From: Massilia sp. H-1
GTDB lineage: Bacteria > Pseudomonadota > Gammaproteobacteria > Burkholderiales > Burkholderiaceae_D
DNA length: 64,000 nt
NCBI GenBank assembly: GCA_024703915.1
Contig: CP087969.1
Coordinates: 1,426,001 to 1,490,000 of the forward strand
Reading direction: 5' to 3'
Shown here: positions 1 to 12,335 of the stretch, one piece after another
How the letters are laid out: the number at the start of each line of letters is the position of its first letter
How positions within the stretch are numbered: the first letter of the stretch is position 1
Position numbers and translations under genes: made by a program
The notes under the pieces: generated by a model
The model's database searches: none
What the model was told of the DNA's origin: nothing
The model's input: only the letters and a program-made list of their open reading frames with translations

Positions 1-1
1 A

Positions 2-2067
2 GACTTCGACGGCGTGTACTACTCGGTAGGCCGCACCAAAACCAACATCAAAGGCGGCGATCGCGAAGAAGCGTCGGCAATGATCGGTATGACCGGCGAA
101 AAGGCCGCATCATCGCCGGTATGTCCAAAACCAAACGCGACATCATCTACGTGCGCGACTACCCATGGGGTGCCGTCAAAGGCGCGTCGGTATTCTCGAA
201 CTCGTTCTACGCTTCGCGTCAAGATCCAGACACCGGCGAACTGCTGCCAGTGGCAACCGGTCCTGGCTTCCGCGGCAACGCTGGCGCCTGTAACGACCCG
301 GCACGTGGCTTCTACATCCCTGCTGGCCAGGCACCTGGCGTCGAACGCTGCCGTTACGACTTCAACCTGGTAGCCGCTGACGAAGCCGCAACCGGCGCGA
401 CCTCGATCTACGCTCGTGGCGAATACAAGATCAGCGCTGACTTCAACGCTTACGTCACGATGTCGAACACGAACAACACCTCGTTCGGCCGTTACGCTCC
501 AGTACCTGACTACATCCAGGTCGAAGCTGGCGCCGTGGGTAACACCTCGCGCACCCCGAACGCCACCGTGTTCCTGGCACACCGCTTCGCCGCTGCTTAA
601 GCAACCAGCGACACCTCGACCGACGGCAACCTGCTCGACATGAGCATCGGCGTGCAAGGCACCGTGGCTGGCTTCGACATCGACGCTTAGCACCCGCCGC
701 ACCAAATCGCACCTGGTCGAAACCGGCCGTGGCTTCATCGTCAAAGGTCTGGCTACCGCCGCGATCAACAACGGCACCTACCGTACCGATGATCCGTTCC
801 TGAACTCGGACACGGTTCTGAAGTCGATCTCGACCACCACCGGCCGTGATTCGCTGTTCGATTCGACCGAATTCTACGCAAGCGCAACCCACGACGTGTT
901 CAGCATGGCTGGCGGCGCATCGCGTATCTACGCATCGCTGGAACACCGCAAAGAAGTGTACGCCGACCTGTACGACTCGCTGTCGGAAGCTGGCGAAGTG
1001 CTGGGTTCGTCGGGTAGCTCGGCAGGCGGCAGCCGCAAGGTTGACGCAGCGTCGATGGAATGGCTCTTCCCATTCACCAAGACCCTGGAAGGTACCCTGG
1101 CCGCACGTTACGAGAAATACTCGGACTACGGCAACGACTTCTCGCCTAAGGCGTCGGTTCGTTGGGCTCCTACCCGTGCTCTGACCCTGCGCGCATCGGT
1201 TGGCCGCGGCTTCCGCGCTCCATCGCTGCCGGACATCACCGCCAAGCCAGCATTCTCGGCTGACGATATCGTCGATCTGCGTCACTGCCTGGCCGACGGT
1301 GGCTTCACCGCTGCTCAGTGCACCTCGCAGCCATTCCAGATCCAGGCTCTGCGTATTTCGAACCCAGCTCTGGGCTCGGAAAAGTCGAAGCAGTTCTCGT
1401 TCGGCGGCGCGTTTGACGTGACCAACTCGTTCACGATCAAGGCTGACTACTGGAACACCCAGATCACCGACGTGATCTCGTTCGTGAGCGCCCAGGAAAT
1501 CGTTGACCGTGACAACGGCGACACGGACCGTCCGATCCCAGCTGGTCTGTCGATCAAACGTGACCCAGTCACCGGCGCGATCCTGAAGATCACCGCTGGT
1601 TCGACCAACGAAGGCCTGCTGGAAGTACTCGGGTATCGACGTTGGCGCGACCTTCGCGCACAAGTACGCCAGCATCGGCAAGTTCAAGCACGACCTGACC
1701 TGGTCGCACGTGAACAAAACCGAAGTGAACGGCACCGACTTCAACGGCACCTTCTGGTTCGCCGAAGAACCGTCTCGCGCTGAACAACAGCTGGGGCCTG
1801 GGCATGTTCGACGTATCGTGGAACGTGAACGCGATCGGCAAGAACGGCGACAAGGAAGACGGTCTGTACGTGTCGACCTACACCACCCACGACGTTCAAG
1901 CAACGGTTTCCCCAGGCTTCATCAAGGGCATGAAACTGAGCGTTGGTCTGGTCAATGCCTTCAACAAGCAGCCACAGCTCGTGTCGAACGGCGCCAAGCC
2001 ATTCAACTACGACCTGTACGACGCGTATGGCCGTCAGGCTTACTTCCGTCTGGAACAGAAGTTCTAA
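2..2067 (+). CDS. TonB-dependent outer-membrane receptor, C-terminal part
   Basis: This is the barrel part (about 690 residues) of a TonB-dependent receptor; the plug domain lies beyond the left edge. The family forms 22-strand outer-membrane barrels that import siderophores, cobalamin or glycans with TonB/ExbBD energy. Visible are the conserved barrel segment GRGFRAPSLPDI (near 1203-1240), LVNAFNKQPQ near the end, and a C-terminus RLEQKF whose final aromatic residue is the usual BAM signal. The substrate cannot be told. The frame slips near 105 (one G lost), at 595-602 (GCTTAAGC), 685-691 (GCTTAGC), near 1627 and near 1775, but protein similarity continues across each break, so I read one gene. 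A strong terminator follows. Confidence 0.9.
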
Positions 2068-2120
2068 TTCGGAACTTGTTGATCTCAAGGGGTAAGCCTG
2101 GCTGACCCCTGATCTACACT

Positions 2121-2156
2121 AGCCGCAGCGGCTCCTGGTCGCTGCGGCTTTTTTTA
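2121..2156 (+). terminator. Rho-independent terminator after the TonB receptor gene
   Basis: A perfect 10-bp stem AGCCGCAGCG/CGCTGCGGCT (2121-2130 with 2140-2149), a 9-base loop and a run of seven T. Confidence 0.9.
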
Positions 2157-2177
2157 TCCAATTTTTCTAACCGGCTG

Positions 2178-4227
2178 ATGCCCAACATGAAAAACACCCT
2201 GTCCTTGCAGTGCCTGCGCGTGCTTGCCGCCGCCTGCGCGCTGATGATCGCCCAGTTTCCCGCGCAAGCGGCACCCGGCCGCCTAAGACGGCCGCCCAGA
2301 TTCCGGTCCAGGAATTCTTCCGCCGCCCGGCCGCATCCGGGCCCCGCCTGTCGCCTTCCGGCCAAAAGCTGGCTTTACTCATCCCCACCGAAAATGGCCG
2401 CTTCGCGCTGGCAATTGCCGACATCTCCATGCCAACCCGCTTCGTCGGGATTGCCCCTTCGATGATGCCGACGTCGCCGACTTTGGCTGGGTCAATGATG
2501 ACCGCCTGTGGTTCGATGCCACCGACCTGCAGTCCGAACTCTCCGACCAGCTCGGCAGCGGCCTGTTCGCGGTCAATGTCGACGGCAGCGCCTTCACCAA
2601 GATCATTTCGCGCCGCACCGAGAGCAAGTCCGGCTCGGCCGACCGCAACGTCCTGCCGGGCGACCGCAACGCCTTCCTCGGCATCGCCAACGATGGCAGC
2701 GACGATGTCTTCATCCAGCACTACGAGTGGGTGGCCGAAGATGTGCCGCCCGACAGCAAGGTGCTGCGCCTGAACACCAAGACGCGCGAAGCGAAGTCCA
2801 TCATGCCGATCGGCGCGCCCGACGGCGTGAGCACCTGGCTGCTCGACCGCAACCGCGAACCGCGGGTCGCGGTCAGCTCGGACCGCAAGACCAAGGTCAT
2901 CGTGCGCTGGCGCGATCCGGCCAACAACCAGTGGAAGCAGCTGGTCAGCTACGACGCGATCGAGCAGGAATCGCATGCCTTCACTCCGGTGGCCGTCGAT
3001 GCGGACGGACAGCTGTTCGTGACGGCGATCGATCCGGCCACGATGAACGGCGCCAAGACCACGGCCCTGTTCCGCCTCAATCCGGCGACCGGCAAGATGA
3101 GCGACAAGCCGGTGGTGAACCTGAAGGGCTTCGATTTCGACGGCAACGTGATGTTCGATAACGCCAGCAACAAGGCCCTCGGCGTGCTGTTCCGTTCCGA
3201 CGCCGCGGGCGCGGTCTGGTTCGACCCGGTCCTCAAGGCCGACCAGGAAGCGGTCGACAAGCTGCTGCCGGGTACCGTCAACAATCTGTCCTGCAACCGC
3301 TGCGCGAGCGCCCGCCACCTGGTGGTGAACGCCTATTCGGACCGCCAGAGCCCGGTCTACTTCCTGTACGAGCGCGGCACCGGCAAACTGACCCTGATCG
3401 CGTCCAGCCGCCCATGGCTCGATTCGTCCAAAATGGCCGAGCAGGACTTCATCCGCATCAAGTCGCGCGACGGCATGGAGATTCCGACCGTCATCACCCG
3501 TCCGCAAGGCAAGGGCCCCTTCCCGACCGTGGTCCTGGTCCATGGCGGTCCCAACGTGCGCGGCGAAGAATGGGGTTTCGCGGCCGACACCCAGTTCCTC
3601 GCCTCGCGCGGCTACCTGGTGATCCAGCCCGAATTCCGCGGCAGCACCGGCTACGGCGACACCTGGTTCAAGGCAGGCTGGAAACAATGGGGCCTGACCA
3701 TGCAGGATGACGTGACCGACGTCACCAAGTACGCGATCGCCCAGGGCCTGGCCGACGCCAGGCGCATCGCCATCATGGCGCCAGCTATGGCGGCTATGCC
3801 ACCATGATGGGCCTGGTCAAGGAACCGGAGCTGTACAAGGCTTAAGCATCAACTGGGTCGGCGTGACCGACATCGGCCTGATGTACGACATCGGCTGGAG
3901 CGACTTCATGGGCGACAAATGGATGCGCTACGGCATGCCGCGCATGATCGGCGACCCGGCCAAGGATGCGGCCCAGCTGCGCGCCACCTCGCCCCTGGCC
4001 CAGGCGGCGCGCATCAAGCAGCCCGTGATGATGGCCTACGGCGTGGAAGACCGGCGCGTGCCATTGCCGCACGGCACGAAGATGCGCGATGCGCTGAAAG
4101 CGGCTTAAGCAATACCAATGTCGAATGGGTCACCTACGAGGGCGAAGGCCATGGCTGGATGCTGGTCAAAAACAACGTCGATTTCTGGACCCGCGTGGAA
4201 AACTTCCTCGCCAAGAACCTGAAGTAG
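2178..4227 (+). CDS. Secreted S9-family (prolyl oligopeptidase-type) serine peptidase
   Basis: About 680 residues. Residues 1-30 are a signal peptide (LRVLAAACALMIAQ, then AQA), so the enzyme should act outside the cytoplasm. The first ~400 residues suit the family's beta-propeller; the last ~260 form the alpha/beta-hydrolase domain with oxyanion HGGP (near 3541), nucleophile Ser in GASYGGY (3778-3796, where one G is missing and the frame slips), Asp in GVEDRR (near 4040) and His in GEGHGW (near 4150). Further breaks are GCTTAAGC at 3840 and 4103, plus one near 2460. Family members cleave short peptides from the N-terminus. Its place beside a TonB receptor suggests nutrient scavenging, which is inference. 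ATG 2187 is an equally possible start. Confidence 0.9.
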
Positions 4228-4236
4228 TAAAACTGC

Positions 4237-4266
4237 GCATGCCGGGCGATCCCCGGCATGCCTTTT
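4237..4266 (+). terminator. Rho-independent terminator after the S9 peptidase gene
   Basis: A perfect 10-bp stem GCATGCCGGG/CCCGGCATGC with a 5-base loop, followed by C and four T. It lies 10 bases after the stop codon. Confidence 0.8.
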
Positions 4267-4304
4267 GAGCAACGACCCACCCAGATCAAGAAGGACGTAG
4301 AACA

Positions 4305-5033
4305 ATGAAGACAACACTGACCCGCCTGAGCGCCGTGCTGATCGCATCGGCCCTGTCCATGGCAGCATCGGGCGCGCTGGCGCAAACCGCGAAACCAGCC
4401 GCCAAGGCCGCCAAAGTAAAGCCCATAAAAAGGCAAAAACGGGCAAGGACAAGATCCAGACCAAGGAAGAGCTGCGCGCCTGCATGATGCTCAAGGAAAG
4501 CAACATCGCCCGCACCGCCGATCTGGAAAAACGCAACGAAGAAAACCGCAAGCAGAAAGCCGACATCATGAAGGCGCCGGAAACAGTGGCCGCCTCGGCC
4601 AAGGCCGACGTCGAAGCCAAGCTGGCGATCGTCAAGGAAGCCGACGCCCTGGTCAAGGAAAACAGCAAGGCGATCTCGGACTGGAACGAGCGCATGGCCG
4701 ACTTCGAAAAGAATTCCAAGGAAATGCGCAACGCCGACCATGCGCGCCAGGTCCTCAAGGACGAGCGCTATGCGCTCAAGGCCAAGGATGACAAGCTGGT
4801 GGCCGACCGCGCCACCAAGATTACCGCCTACGAGGCGGCGGTGACCGCCGCCAACGAAGGCATCGTCGCGCGCGCCAAGGCCGCCGAAGAATGGAACAAG
4901 AGCAACGACGCCCTGGCCGACGAAGAAGACCGCCTGGCCGAAGCGCGACAAGTGGATGGCCGACTGCGCCAACTGCCGCTTCCTCGACGACGACGAGAAA
5001 GAAATCAAGGCTGAAATGAAGGCGGGCAAGTGA
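4305..5033 (+). CDS. Exported coiled-coil protein of unknown function
   Basis: I do not recognise a named family. Residues 1-27 are a signal peptide ending ASGALAQ. A Lys/Ala-rich stretch follows, then a long, highly charged helix (rich in Glu, Lys, Ala, with heptad-like spacing) over about 150 residues, and a Cys-containing tail (WMADCANCRF, near 4955-4985) whose two Cys could form a disulfide or bind metal. The frame slips near 4425 and near 4945. The stop overlaps the GTG start of the TPR/hydroxylase gene by four bases (GTGA), so the two are probably co-translated. A periplasmic structural or scaffolding role is only a guess. Confidence 0.7.
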
Positions 5034-6404
5034 GCACTGGACCAATCCTGATCGTGCCGCCGACGGTGGCCGAGGTCATCGCCAAGGCACGCGTCCTGAT
5101 GGCCGAATCGCAGGCGCTGTCGGCCGAAATGCTGCTGCGCCCGCTGGTCGAGCAATTCCCCGACTGCGTGGAAGCGTGGATGCTGCTGGCCGACCTGGCC
5201 GAGCAGCGCGGCGACGAAGACCGGGCCCGCGCCTGCCTGACCCAGGCCCAGGCCCAGGTGCCGGGCAATGAATCGCTGGCGATCAACATCGCCCAGGCCC
5301 AGCTCGAAGTGGGCCGTCCGGCCGACGCGGTCGACACCCTGGCCACCCTGCTCGACCATGTTCCCGACAGCGTGACTGCCTGGATCATGCTGGGCGACGT
5401 GTTCCAGATCGTCGGCCTGCCCGACCTGGCCGACAGCGCCCGCTTCCGCGGCGTGGCGCGCGGCCGCGCCATGCCGGCAAGCTGACCAGCATGGAAACGA
5501 CGCCGCCGCACTTGCAGCCGGTGATCGAACAACTGGTCACGGAAGTGGTGCGCAGCCAGAACGCCATGGTCTACGATGGCATGGCGCGCATGCGCAGGAG
5601 CAGTTCGGCGCGGACGAGCTCAAGCGGCTCGAGCATGCCATGCAGATCTACCTCGGCCACAGCAAGGATGCCCCGGCCAGCCCGCACCAGGCCCCGAAAT
5701 TCCTGTACTTCCCCGGCCTGCCGGACGCGCCCTACCACGATCCCTACCTGCATCCGTGGGCGCGCCAGCTGGACGACGTGTTCGACGCCATCCGCGCCGA
5801 AGCGCTGGCGGTGCTGCGCCAGGAAGACGGCCTGGAGAACTTCCTGTCGTTCAAGCCGGGCCAGAGCAAGGAAGGCTATCTGGGCGGCGAAGGACGCAAC
5901 CCGTCGTGGGATGCCTTCTTCTTCTTCCGTCACGGCAAGCGGCACGACGCCAACCATGCACGCTGCCCCGCCACCTCGAAGCTGCTCGACAGCATCGAGC
6001 TGTGCAATGTGGTAGGCCAGGCGCCGGAAATCTGCTTCTCGGTGCTGCAGCCCGGCACCCACATCATGCCGCACCACGGCGTCACGAACACCCGGCTGGT
6101 GATGCACCTGCCGCTGATCGTGCCGCCCGGCTGCGCCCTGAACGTGCATGGCGGCGGTGAGCATGTGTGGAAGGAACGCGAGCTGATGATGTTCGACGAC
6201 ACCTTCAAGCACGAGGCGTGGAACAAGTCGGACCAGACCCGCGTGATCCTGCTGATGGATTGCTGGAATCCGCATCTGACGCCAGCCGAACGGATCGCCA
6301 CCCGCCATCTGATCGAAACCATCGGCGCCTACGAGAACTTCCCGCTGCACGCACTGCGCGCGATCGCGCAGCAGATCCGCGGCCAGGCTCCGGCCCAGGC
6401 GTAA
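5030..6404 (+). CDS. TPR protein with aspartyl/asparaginyl beta-hydroxylase domain
   Basis: About 455 residues. Residues ~1-145 form TPR-like helical repeats (CVEAWMLLADLAEQRGDEDR, then SVTAWIMLGDVFQ), a protein-binding module. The C-terminal ~250 residues match the AspH-type Fe(II)/2-oxoglutarate oxygenases: QPGTHIMPHHGVTNTRL (iron-binding His region and an Arg) and FDDTFKHEAWN, then TRVILLMD. The family hydroxylates Asp/Asn side chains or similar groups; the target here is unknown. GTG 5030 overlaps the previous stop, which favours this start. The frame slips near 5460 and 5590. A GCCGGC at 5473 is intact. It ends convergently with the methyltransferase gene. Confidence 0.85.
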
Positions 6405-6434
6405 CACCACCCGCCGCGCGCCGGACCGCCAGGT

Positions 6435-7420
6435 TCAGCGCGCGGCGCGGTCCACGCTGATGGCCCAGCCCATCAGCACATCCTGGTCCAGCATCGGACC
6501 GATCTCCAGCTTGCCTGCGCCTTGCGCGAGCGTGCGGCCCAGCGCTTGCGCCGCATCGGCGTCCAGCGCATAGTCGCGCAGCTCTTCCAGGCGCAGCGCC
6601 GCATCGGCCAGCTGCCCGCGCAGGGTGGCCAGCGCCGCGTCGGCGCGCGCGGCCTTCGCGCATGCCCAGATTGAGAATGGCGCCCAGCGCCTGGCGCACT
6701 TCGAACAAGACGTCCGGGCAATTGCTGCCCTGCGCCTGCTGCTCGAGCGCGGTTTGCAGATCATTGAAGCGTTCGCGCGCCGCGTGCGCTGTCGCGTCAT
6801 CGGCCAGCGCCGCGCGGCCCTCGGCAGTGGCGGCGCGCGCCACCGGCTCGATCATGGCCTGCGCCGTGTCGAGCAAGCCCTGGGGCGCGGCCAGCCAGGC
6901 CATGTGCGCCAGTTCCGTGTGCGCCAGTTGCACCGGGCGCGCATCGCTGTGGTGACAGACCAGGCGCACTTGGCCGCCCGGCGCGCACACGCGCAGCAGT
7001 TCCGGCACCGAGCGCGCCAGATCCGTGTATTCGAGCCCGTACTGGCTCATCACCAGGTCGAACTGGCTTAAGCGCCGAAGGGCAGCGCCTCGGCCGCCTG
7101 CTGGCCGTGGAAGCGCAGGCGGGCGCGGCGCAGGCCGGCGCCAGCTGCGCGAACCAGGCCGGGGCCAGCGCGGCCAGATCGACGGCGTCGCATTCAGTAG
7201 CCCCTCGGGATCGAAATCGGCCAGCAGCTGCGGCAGCGCGCCGTTGCCGGTGGCGATGTCGAGCACGCGCGCCCGGCGCCAGCGCGCCGAAGGCGGCGCG
7301 CCAGAATTGCGCCAGCGCGCCTTCGTAGCGGCTGCCGTAGCTGCCGCCGCAGGAATGGGTGGCGCCCTGCGCCCAGTAGCGGGTCCAGACCGCGCGGCGC
7401 GCGTCAATCGGGTGTTCCAT
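6435..7420 (-). CDS. Class I SAM-dependent methyltransferase
   Basis: About 325 residues. The SAM-binding signature VLDIATGNGALPQLL (motif I) is near 7255, and FDLVMSQYGLEYTDL with PELLRVCAPGG (motifs IV-VI) follow near 7050-6970. The C-terminal ~120 residues are alpha-helical and Ala-rich, ending LMGWAISVDRAAR. The substrate is not evident; family members methylate small molecules, quinones or lipids. The frame slips near 7265, 7110-7070 (GCTTAAGC at 7068) and 6660. ATG 7420 gives the sensible N-terminus MEHPIDARRAVWTRYW. It converges with the hydroxylase gene, 30 bases apart. Confidence 0.8.
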
Positions 7421-7481
7421 GGAAAAACCTTTGCAATGGCGGGAGGTCGTCAGTATCCCTCCCGCCATTGCTGTGGTCAAC

Positions 7482-10409
7482 TTAGAACTTGTAGTTGGCC
7501 GTCAGGTAGAAGGTGCGTCCCAGCGGGTCGGTGTAGCGCCCGTCGTAGCCGACCTGGTTGCCGCCATCGGCATTGCGGATCGACATGGGCGGATCCTTGT
7601 CGAGCACATTCTTGATGCCGCCCGTCAGCGTCAGATTCGGCATCACGCTCGCCTTGAGCTGGTAGTCCAGCGTCAGGTAGGGCTTGACCTCATGGTCGGG
7701 CATGTCGACCACGGCGCCGATCGAATTGTCCGGATTGATCTCGCGCACCGCCTGATCGGCCACCTTCAGTTCCTGGTCGTGATAGCCGGAGCGGTAGTTG
7801 GCGGTCAGGGCGTGGGTCAGCTTGTCGCTCTTGAGCATGAACACCATGCGCGAGATGACGCGGAAGGTGACGTTGCTGTAGGAATCGAAGCGGCCCACGC
7901 TGTATTCGGTCTCGAGCCTGTCGTCGGCCCCGGGCACGGTCTGCTCGGCCTTGAGCATATAGGTGCCGGTCCAGTTGACCGAGAACGCGCCCAGGCTGGT
8001 CTTGCCGTAGCGCCAGGTGGTGTCCCAGTCCAGGCCCTGGTAGTGCGACTTGGCCAGGTTGAGCGGGTTCTGCTCGGCCACCAGCACGTCCGCCTTCTGG
8101 ATCGGATCGTAGTAGCGGCGCATGTACTTGTTGGCCAGGTCGGCGCGCTCGAACAGCAAGCTTTGCGACAGGGTCTGGATCTGGTTCTTGAGCTTGACGT
8201 CCCACAGGTCCAGGCCGAACGACAGGCTGGGCATCGGTTCTGACCCGGAAGCCGATCGTCGCTTGCTTCGAGGTTTCCGGTTTCAGGCCCGCTTCGCCGG
8301 TCAGCGGGTTGCCGTTACGCAGCAGGCCGTATTCGGTCGAGCCCTTCTTGCACAGGCCCAGGCGCGCATCATCCTTAAGCAATGGCGGGCAGGGGAAGGC
8401 GTTCGACGAGCCATCGTTCTTGAGCGGATCGGCGATCTGGTTCATGGTCGGCGCCTTGAAGCCGGTGCCGTAGGAGCCGCGCACCAGCAGCGTCTGGACC
8501 GGGGTCCAGCGGGTCGACAGCTTGAAGGTGGCCTTGGAGGTGTCGTTGCCGACGCTGCCGGGATTGCTGGCCACGCCGTTGATGTCGTAGCTGACATTTT
8601 TCTTGTCGACCGCGGCATAGCTGTCATGTAGCGCACGGCGGCGGTGGCTTCGAGCTTTTTGCTGATCGGCATGAGCAGCTCGCTGAAGGCGCCCCAGTTG
8701 GTGCGCGACGCGTCGAGCGCCTGGGAACCGGTGCCGCCGCCGATGATGACGTCGGTCCAGCCCGGATTGCCCGGCCCCGGCCCGCGCAGGATCTGGGACG
8801 GATCGTCCTTGAATTCCTGGCGCGTGAAGTCGATCCCGGTGCCCAGCATGGCCGTGCCGCCGCCCATGGCGAAGGTGTCGCGCGAGGCGCTGGCGCTGGC
8901 CACGTCGATTTTCGAGCGGGTCGTTTGCAGCACGCCGTGCAGCACGGCCGGGGCCAGGATGGCGGCGGCCCCGCTTTGCAGGCGGAACGGATTGTAGGCG
9001 CCGGTACGCACCAGTTCTTCGAACTTGTCGCCGCTCATGTAGCCAGCCACGGCGGTATCGGTCTGCTTGTTCTGCGAGTGGGTGTAGGCGGCCGTCACGT
9101 CCCAGTAAGCCAGCTAGCTCTGCACCCCGAACACGAGGTGGGCCGCCTCGGTCGCGTACTTGTCTTCGCGCCCGCCTAAGCATCGACCCCGCGGTAGTTC
9201 AGATAGGCGTCGCTGACGTCGGCCGGATTGATGCCGACCGTGCCCAGCAGCGGCACGATGGTGCTGTTGTAGGCGCCCAGGTAGTTGGTGTTGGTGGTGC
9301 GGATGCCGGTTTCCTTATCGGTCGAAAACACCGTCAGGGGCTGGGCCATGCCGCGCATGCTAGCGCGCCTGGTTGCTGAACTTGGACAGCACCAGCTCGC
9401 CGAACAGCATGGTGTCGTCGCTGAGCTTGAAGTTGGCCGAGCTGAACAGGCTGTCGCGCTTGAGTTCCGGCAGCAGCTGCACGGTGGCCGGGAAGTCGAA
9501 GCGGCAGGCATTGCCGCGCGAGAAGGTATTCGGCGAGGAGCAGCCGCCGCTGGTGGTCAGATCGTGATTGAGCAATTCATCCTGGGCGTCCGGGCCGCCC
9601 ACCTGGGTGATCGCTTCCACGTTGGCCGGGGTCGAGTTGATGCTGGTCTGCCAGGTGGCGAACTGCTTGCCCTTGTGGCTGAAACGGCGCGCGCCGGTTT
9701 TCGAGAATTCGCGCTGGTTCGCATTGAGCGCCTTCTGCTCGTCGTGGCTGTAAGCCACGAGCACGTTGTAGCGGTCGGCATCGATGTCGCCCCAGCCCTT
9801 GGAGATGGCGAAGTTGGCGCTCTTGCCGCCCTTTTCCTGCGGCAGGTTGTAGGTCGCCTCGATATTGAAGTCGCGCTGGTTTTTCTTGAGGATGAAGTTG
9901 ACCACATTGATGATCGCGTCCGAGCCGTACAGGGTCGAGGCGCCGTCGGTCAGGATCTCGACCCGTTCCACGGCGGCCAGCGGAATGCTGGCCAGGTTGA
10001 CCGCGCTGCCGGTGCCGTAAGGCGCCATGCGGCGGCCATTGAGCAGCACCAGCGTGTACTGGGTGCCGATGGCGTGCACCGAGGCGGTCTGCACCCCGCC
10101 GCCGCCGCCGTTGACCGAGGTCGAGGCGGTGATAAAGCCTTGCATGGTAGGCAGCAGCGCGGCGACCAGGTCGGCCACATTGTTGGCGCCCGACTGGTCG
10201 ATCTGGGCGCGGGTCAGCGTTTGCACCGGCAGCGAGCCTTCGGCCGCGATCCGCTTGATCGACGAGCCGGTAATTTCCACCCGCTGCATCACGGGTTCGG
10301 CCGCCTGCTGGGCAACAGCTTTAAGCAGCGCCAGCATGGACAGGCCAAGCACGGCCCCGCCCGCGTACATGCGCCGCAGGGAACGGGCCAAAACGGTTTC
10401 ATTCATCAT
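7482..10409 (-). CDS. TonB-dependent outer-membrane receptor, full length
   Basis: About 970 residues with plug and barrel. After a signal sequence (about residues 1-35) come plug motifs VEITGSSIKR, LLNGRRMAPYG and EILTDGASTLYGSDAI, then a large barrel with GSYGTGFKAPTMNQI and the C-terminus TFYLTANYKF, ending in the aromatic residue used for BAM recognition. The plug type (LNGRR, ILTDGAS) is common among receptors for peptides or plant compounds, but the ligand is not known. Breaks are at 9173 (GCCTAAGC), near 9110, near 9360, near 8630 and near 8240. The start ATG 10409 has AAGG about 10 bases upstream; a longer reading to 10490 is possible but lacks a better signal. Confidence 0.9.
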
Positions 10410-10668
10410 TGTGTAAAAACCTTTATATATTGTCACCACTTGATCGTGTCGTCCGGGTTGTACCCGAACTGCATGGACGGATGTCAACATTGAACAAATA
10501 TCAACATCCGGAGGGTCAGTGGACCACGGGGCTGGCAGGGGCTGTCAATACACGAAGGCAACATTATTCATATTTCAACTGTTTTTCCTGCGTAAAACGG
10601 CAAGGATTGGCAGGAGTGCCACGGGCTAACGTAAAATAGCGGCTTTTGCGCTGTATCCGGAAAACACC

Positions 10669-12335
10669 ATGTTGCGACTGAACGAAGTAAAACTCCCGCT
10701 CGACCACCCCGAACAGGCCCTGACCGACGCCGTCCTGGCGCGCCTGGGCATTTCATGCCTACCGAACTGCGCGGTTTCACCGTGTTCAAGCGCAGCTACG
10801 ACGCCCGCAAGCGCAGCGCCATCGTGCTGATCTACGCGCTCGACGTCGACGTGGCCGACGAAGCGGGCGTGCTGGCGCGCATGAAGGCCGACGCCCATCT
10901 GATGCCCGCGCCCGACACCGGCTATCAATTCGTGGTAGGCGGCGCCCAGCTGCAGGGCCATGACCTGGGCGAGCGCCCGGTCGTGATCGGCACCGGCCCG
11001 TGCGGCCTGTTCGTGGCCCTGATCCTGGCCCAGATGGGCCTGCGCCCGCTGATCCTCGAACGGGGCAAGGTGGTGCGCGAGCGCACCGTCGACACCTTCG
11101 GTTTCTGGCGCAAGCGCGAACTCAATCCGGAATCGAACGTGCAGTTCGGCGAAGGCGGGGCCTAAGCACCTTCTCGGACGGCAAGCTGTACAGCCAGATC
11201 AAGGATCCCAAGCATTACGGGCGCAAGGTTCTGACCGAATTCGTGAAGGCGGGCGCGCCGGAAGAAATCATGTACGTCAGCAAGCCGCACATCGGCACCT
11301 TCCGCCTGGTGAAGATGGTCGAGCAGATGCGGGAAAATATCATCGCGCTGGGCGGCGAATACCGCTTCGGCTGCAAGGTGACCGACATCGAGGTCGACGG
11401 CGAAGGCGCCACGCGCCAGATCCGCGGCGTGACCCTGGCCAGCGGCGAGCAGATCGCCAGCCGCCACGTGGTGATGGCGATCGGCCACAGCGCGCGACAC
11501 CTTTGAAATGCTGTATGAGCGCGGCGTGTACATCGAAGCGAAACCGTTCTCGGTCGGCTTCCGGGTCGAGCATCCGCAATCGCTGATCGACAGCTGCCGC
11601 TTCGGTCCGAACGCTTAAGCAACAAGATCCTCGGCGCGGCCGACTACAAGCTGGTGCACCATGCCAGCAACGGCCGCTCGGTCTACAGTTTCTGCATGTG
11701 CCCGGGCGGCACCGTGGTCTCGGCCGCGTCCGAGCCGGGACGCGTGGTCACCAACGGCATGAGCCAGTATTCGCGCAACGAGCGCAACGCCAACAGCGCG
11801 ATCGTGGTGGGCATCACGCCTAGCCGATTATCCGGGCCATCCGCTGGCCGGGATCGCGCTCCAGCGCCAGCTCGAAGAAGGCGCGTTCGCTGGGGGCGGC
11901 GGCACCTACGACGCGCCGGGCCAGCTGATGGGCGACTTCGTCAAGGGACGCGCATCGACCGCCTTCGGCTCCGTGATTCCTTCGCTCAAGTAGGCGGGTG
12001 CACCTGACCGACTTGTCGGGCTCACTGCCCGAGTACGCGATCAGCGCCCTCAAGGAAGCCTTCCCCGCCTTCGACAAGCAGATCCGCGGCTACTACAAGG
12101 AAGACGCGCTGCTGACCGGCGTGGAGACGCGCACTTCGTCGCCGATCCGCATCAAGCGCAACGACGACGACCTGCAAAGCCTGAACACGCGCGGCCTGTT
12201 CCCGGCCGGCATGAAGGGGCTTACTACGCGGGCGGCATCCTGTCGGCCGCGGTGGACGGCATCAAGGTGGCCGAAGCGGTCGCCCTGTCGATGGCCGCCG
12301 CGCTCAAAGCCAGCCGGACTTCCTGGAAGCGGTAG
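10669..12335 (+). CDS. FAD-dependent oxidoreductase (COG2509-type dehydrogenase)
   Basis: About 545 residues. A ~90-residue N-terminal domain (LRGFTVFKRSYDARKRSAI) precedes the FAD-binding Rossmann motif VIGTGPCGLFVALILAQ (near 10985). Then come FGEGGAGTFSDGKLYS, the central domain with HVVMAIGHSARDTFEML, and the C-terminal flavin region with GLFPAG and YAGGILSAAVDGIKVAEA. The substrate is unknown; the family is widespread and poorly studied. Frame breaks are near 10755, at 11160 (GCCTAAGC), near 11500, at 11614 (GCTTAAGC), near 11820, 11890, 11990 and 12220. The end overlaps the convergent corA end by about 30 bases. The stop is uncertain by a few codons because of indels here. Confidence 0.85.

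Noticed and set aside
2167-5359. Long minus-strand open frames opposite the S9 peptidase and coiled-coil genes
   Set aside because: They are GC-rich shadow frames of well-supported plus-strand genes and show no family motifs.
8376-8381. CTTAAG in the second TonB gene as another scar
   Set aside because: It encodes Leu-Lys in an uninterrupted frame; likewise near 10316, 29693 and 30884, so these are natural.
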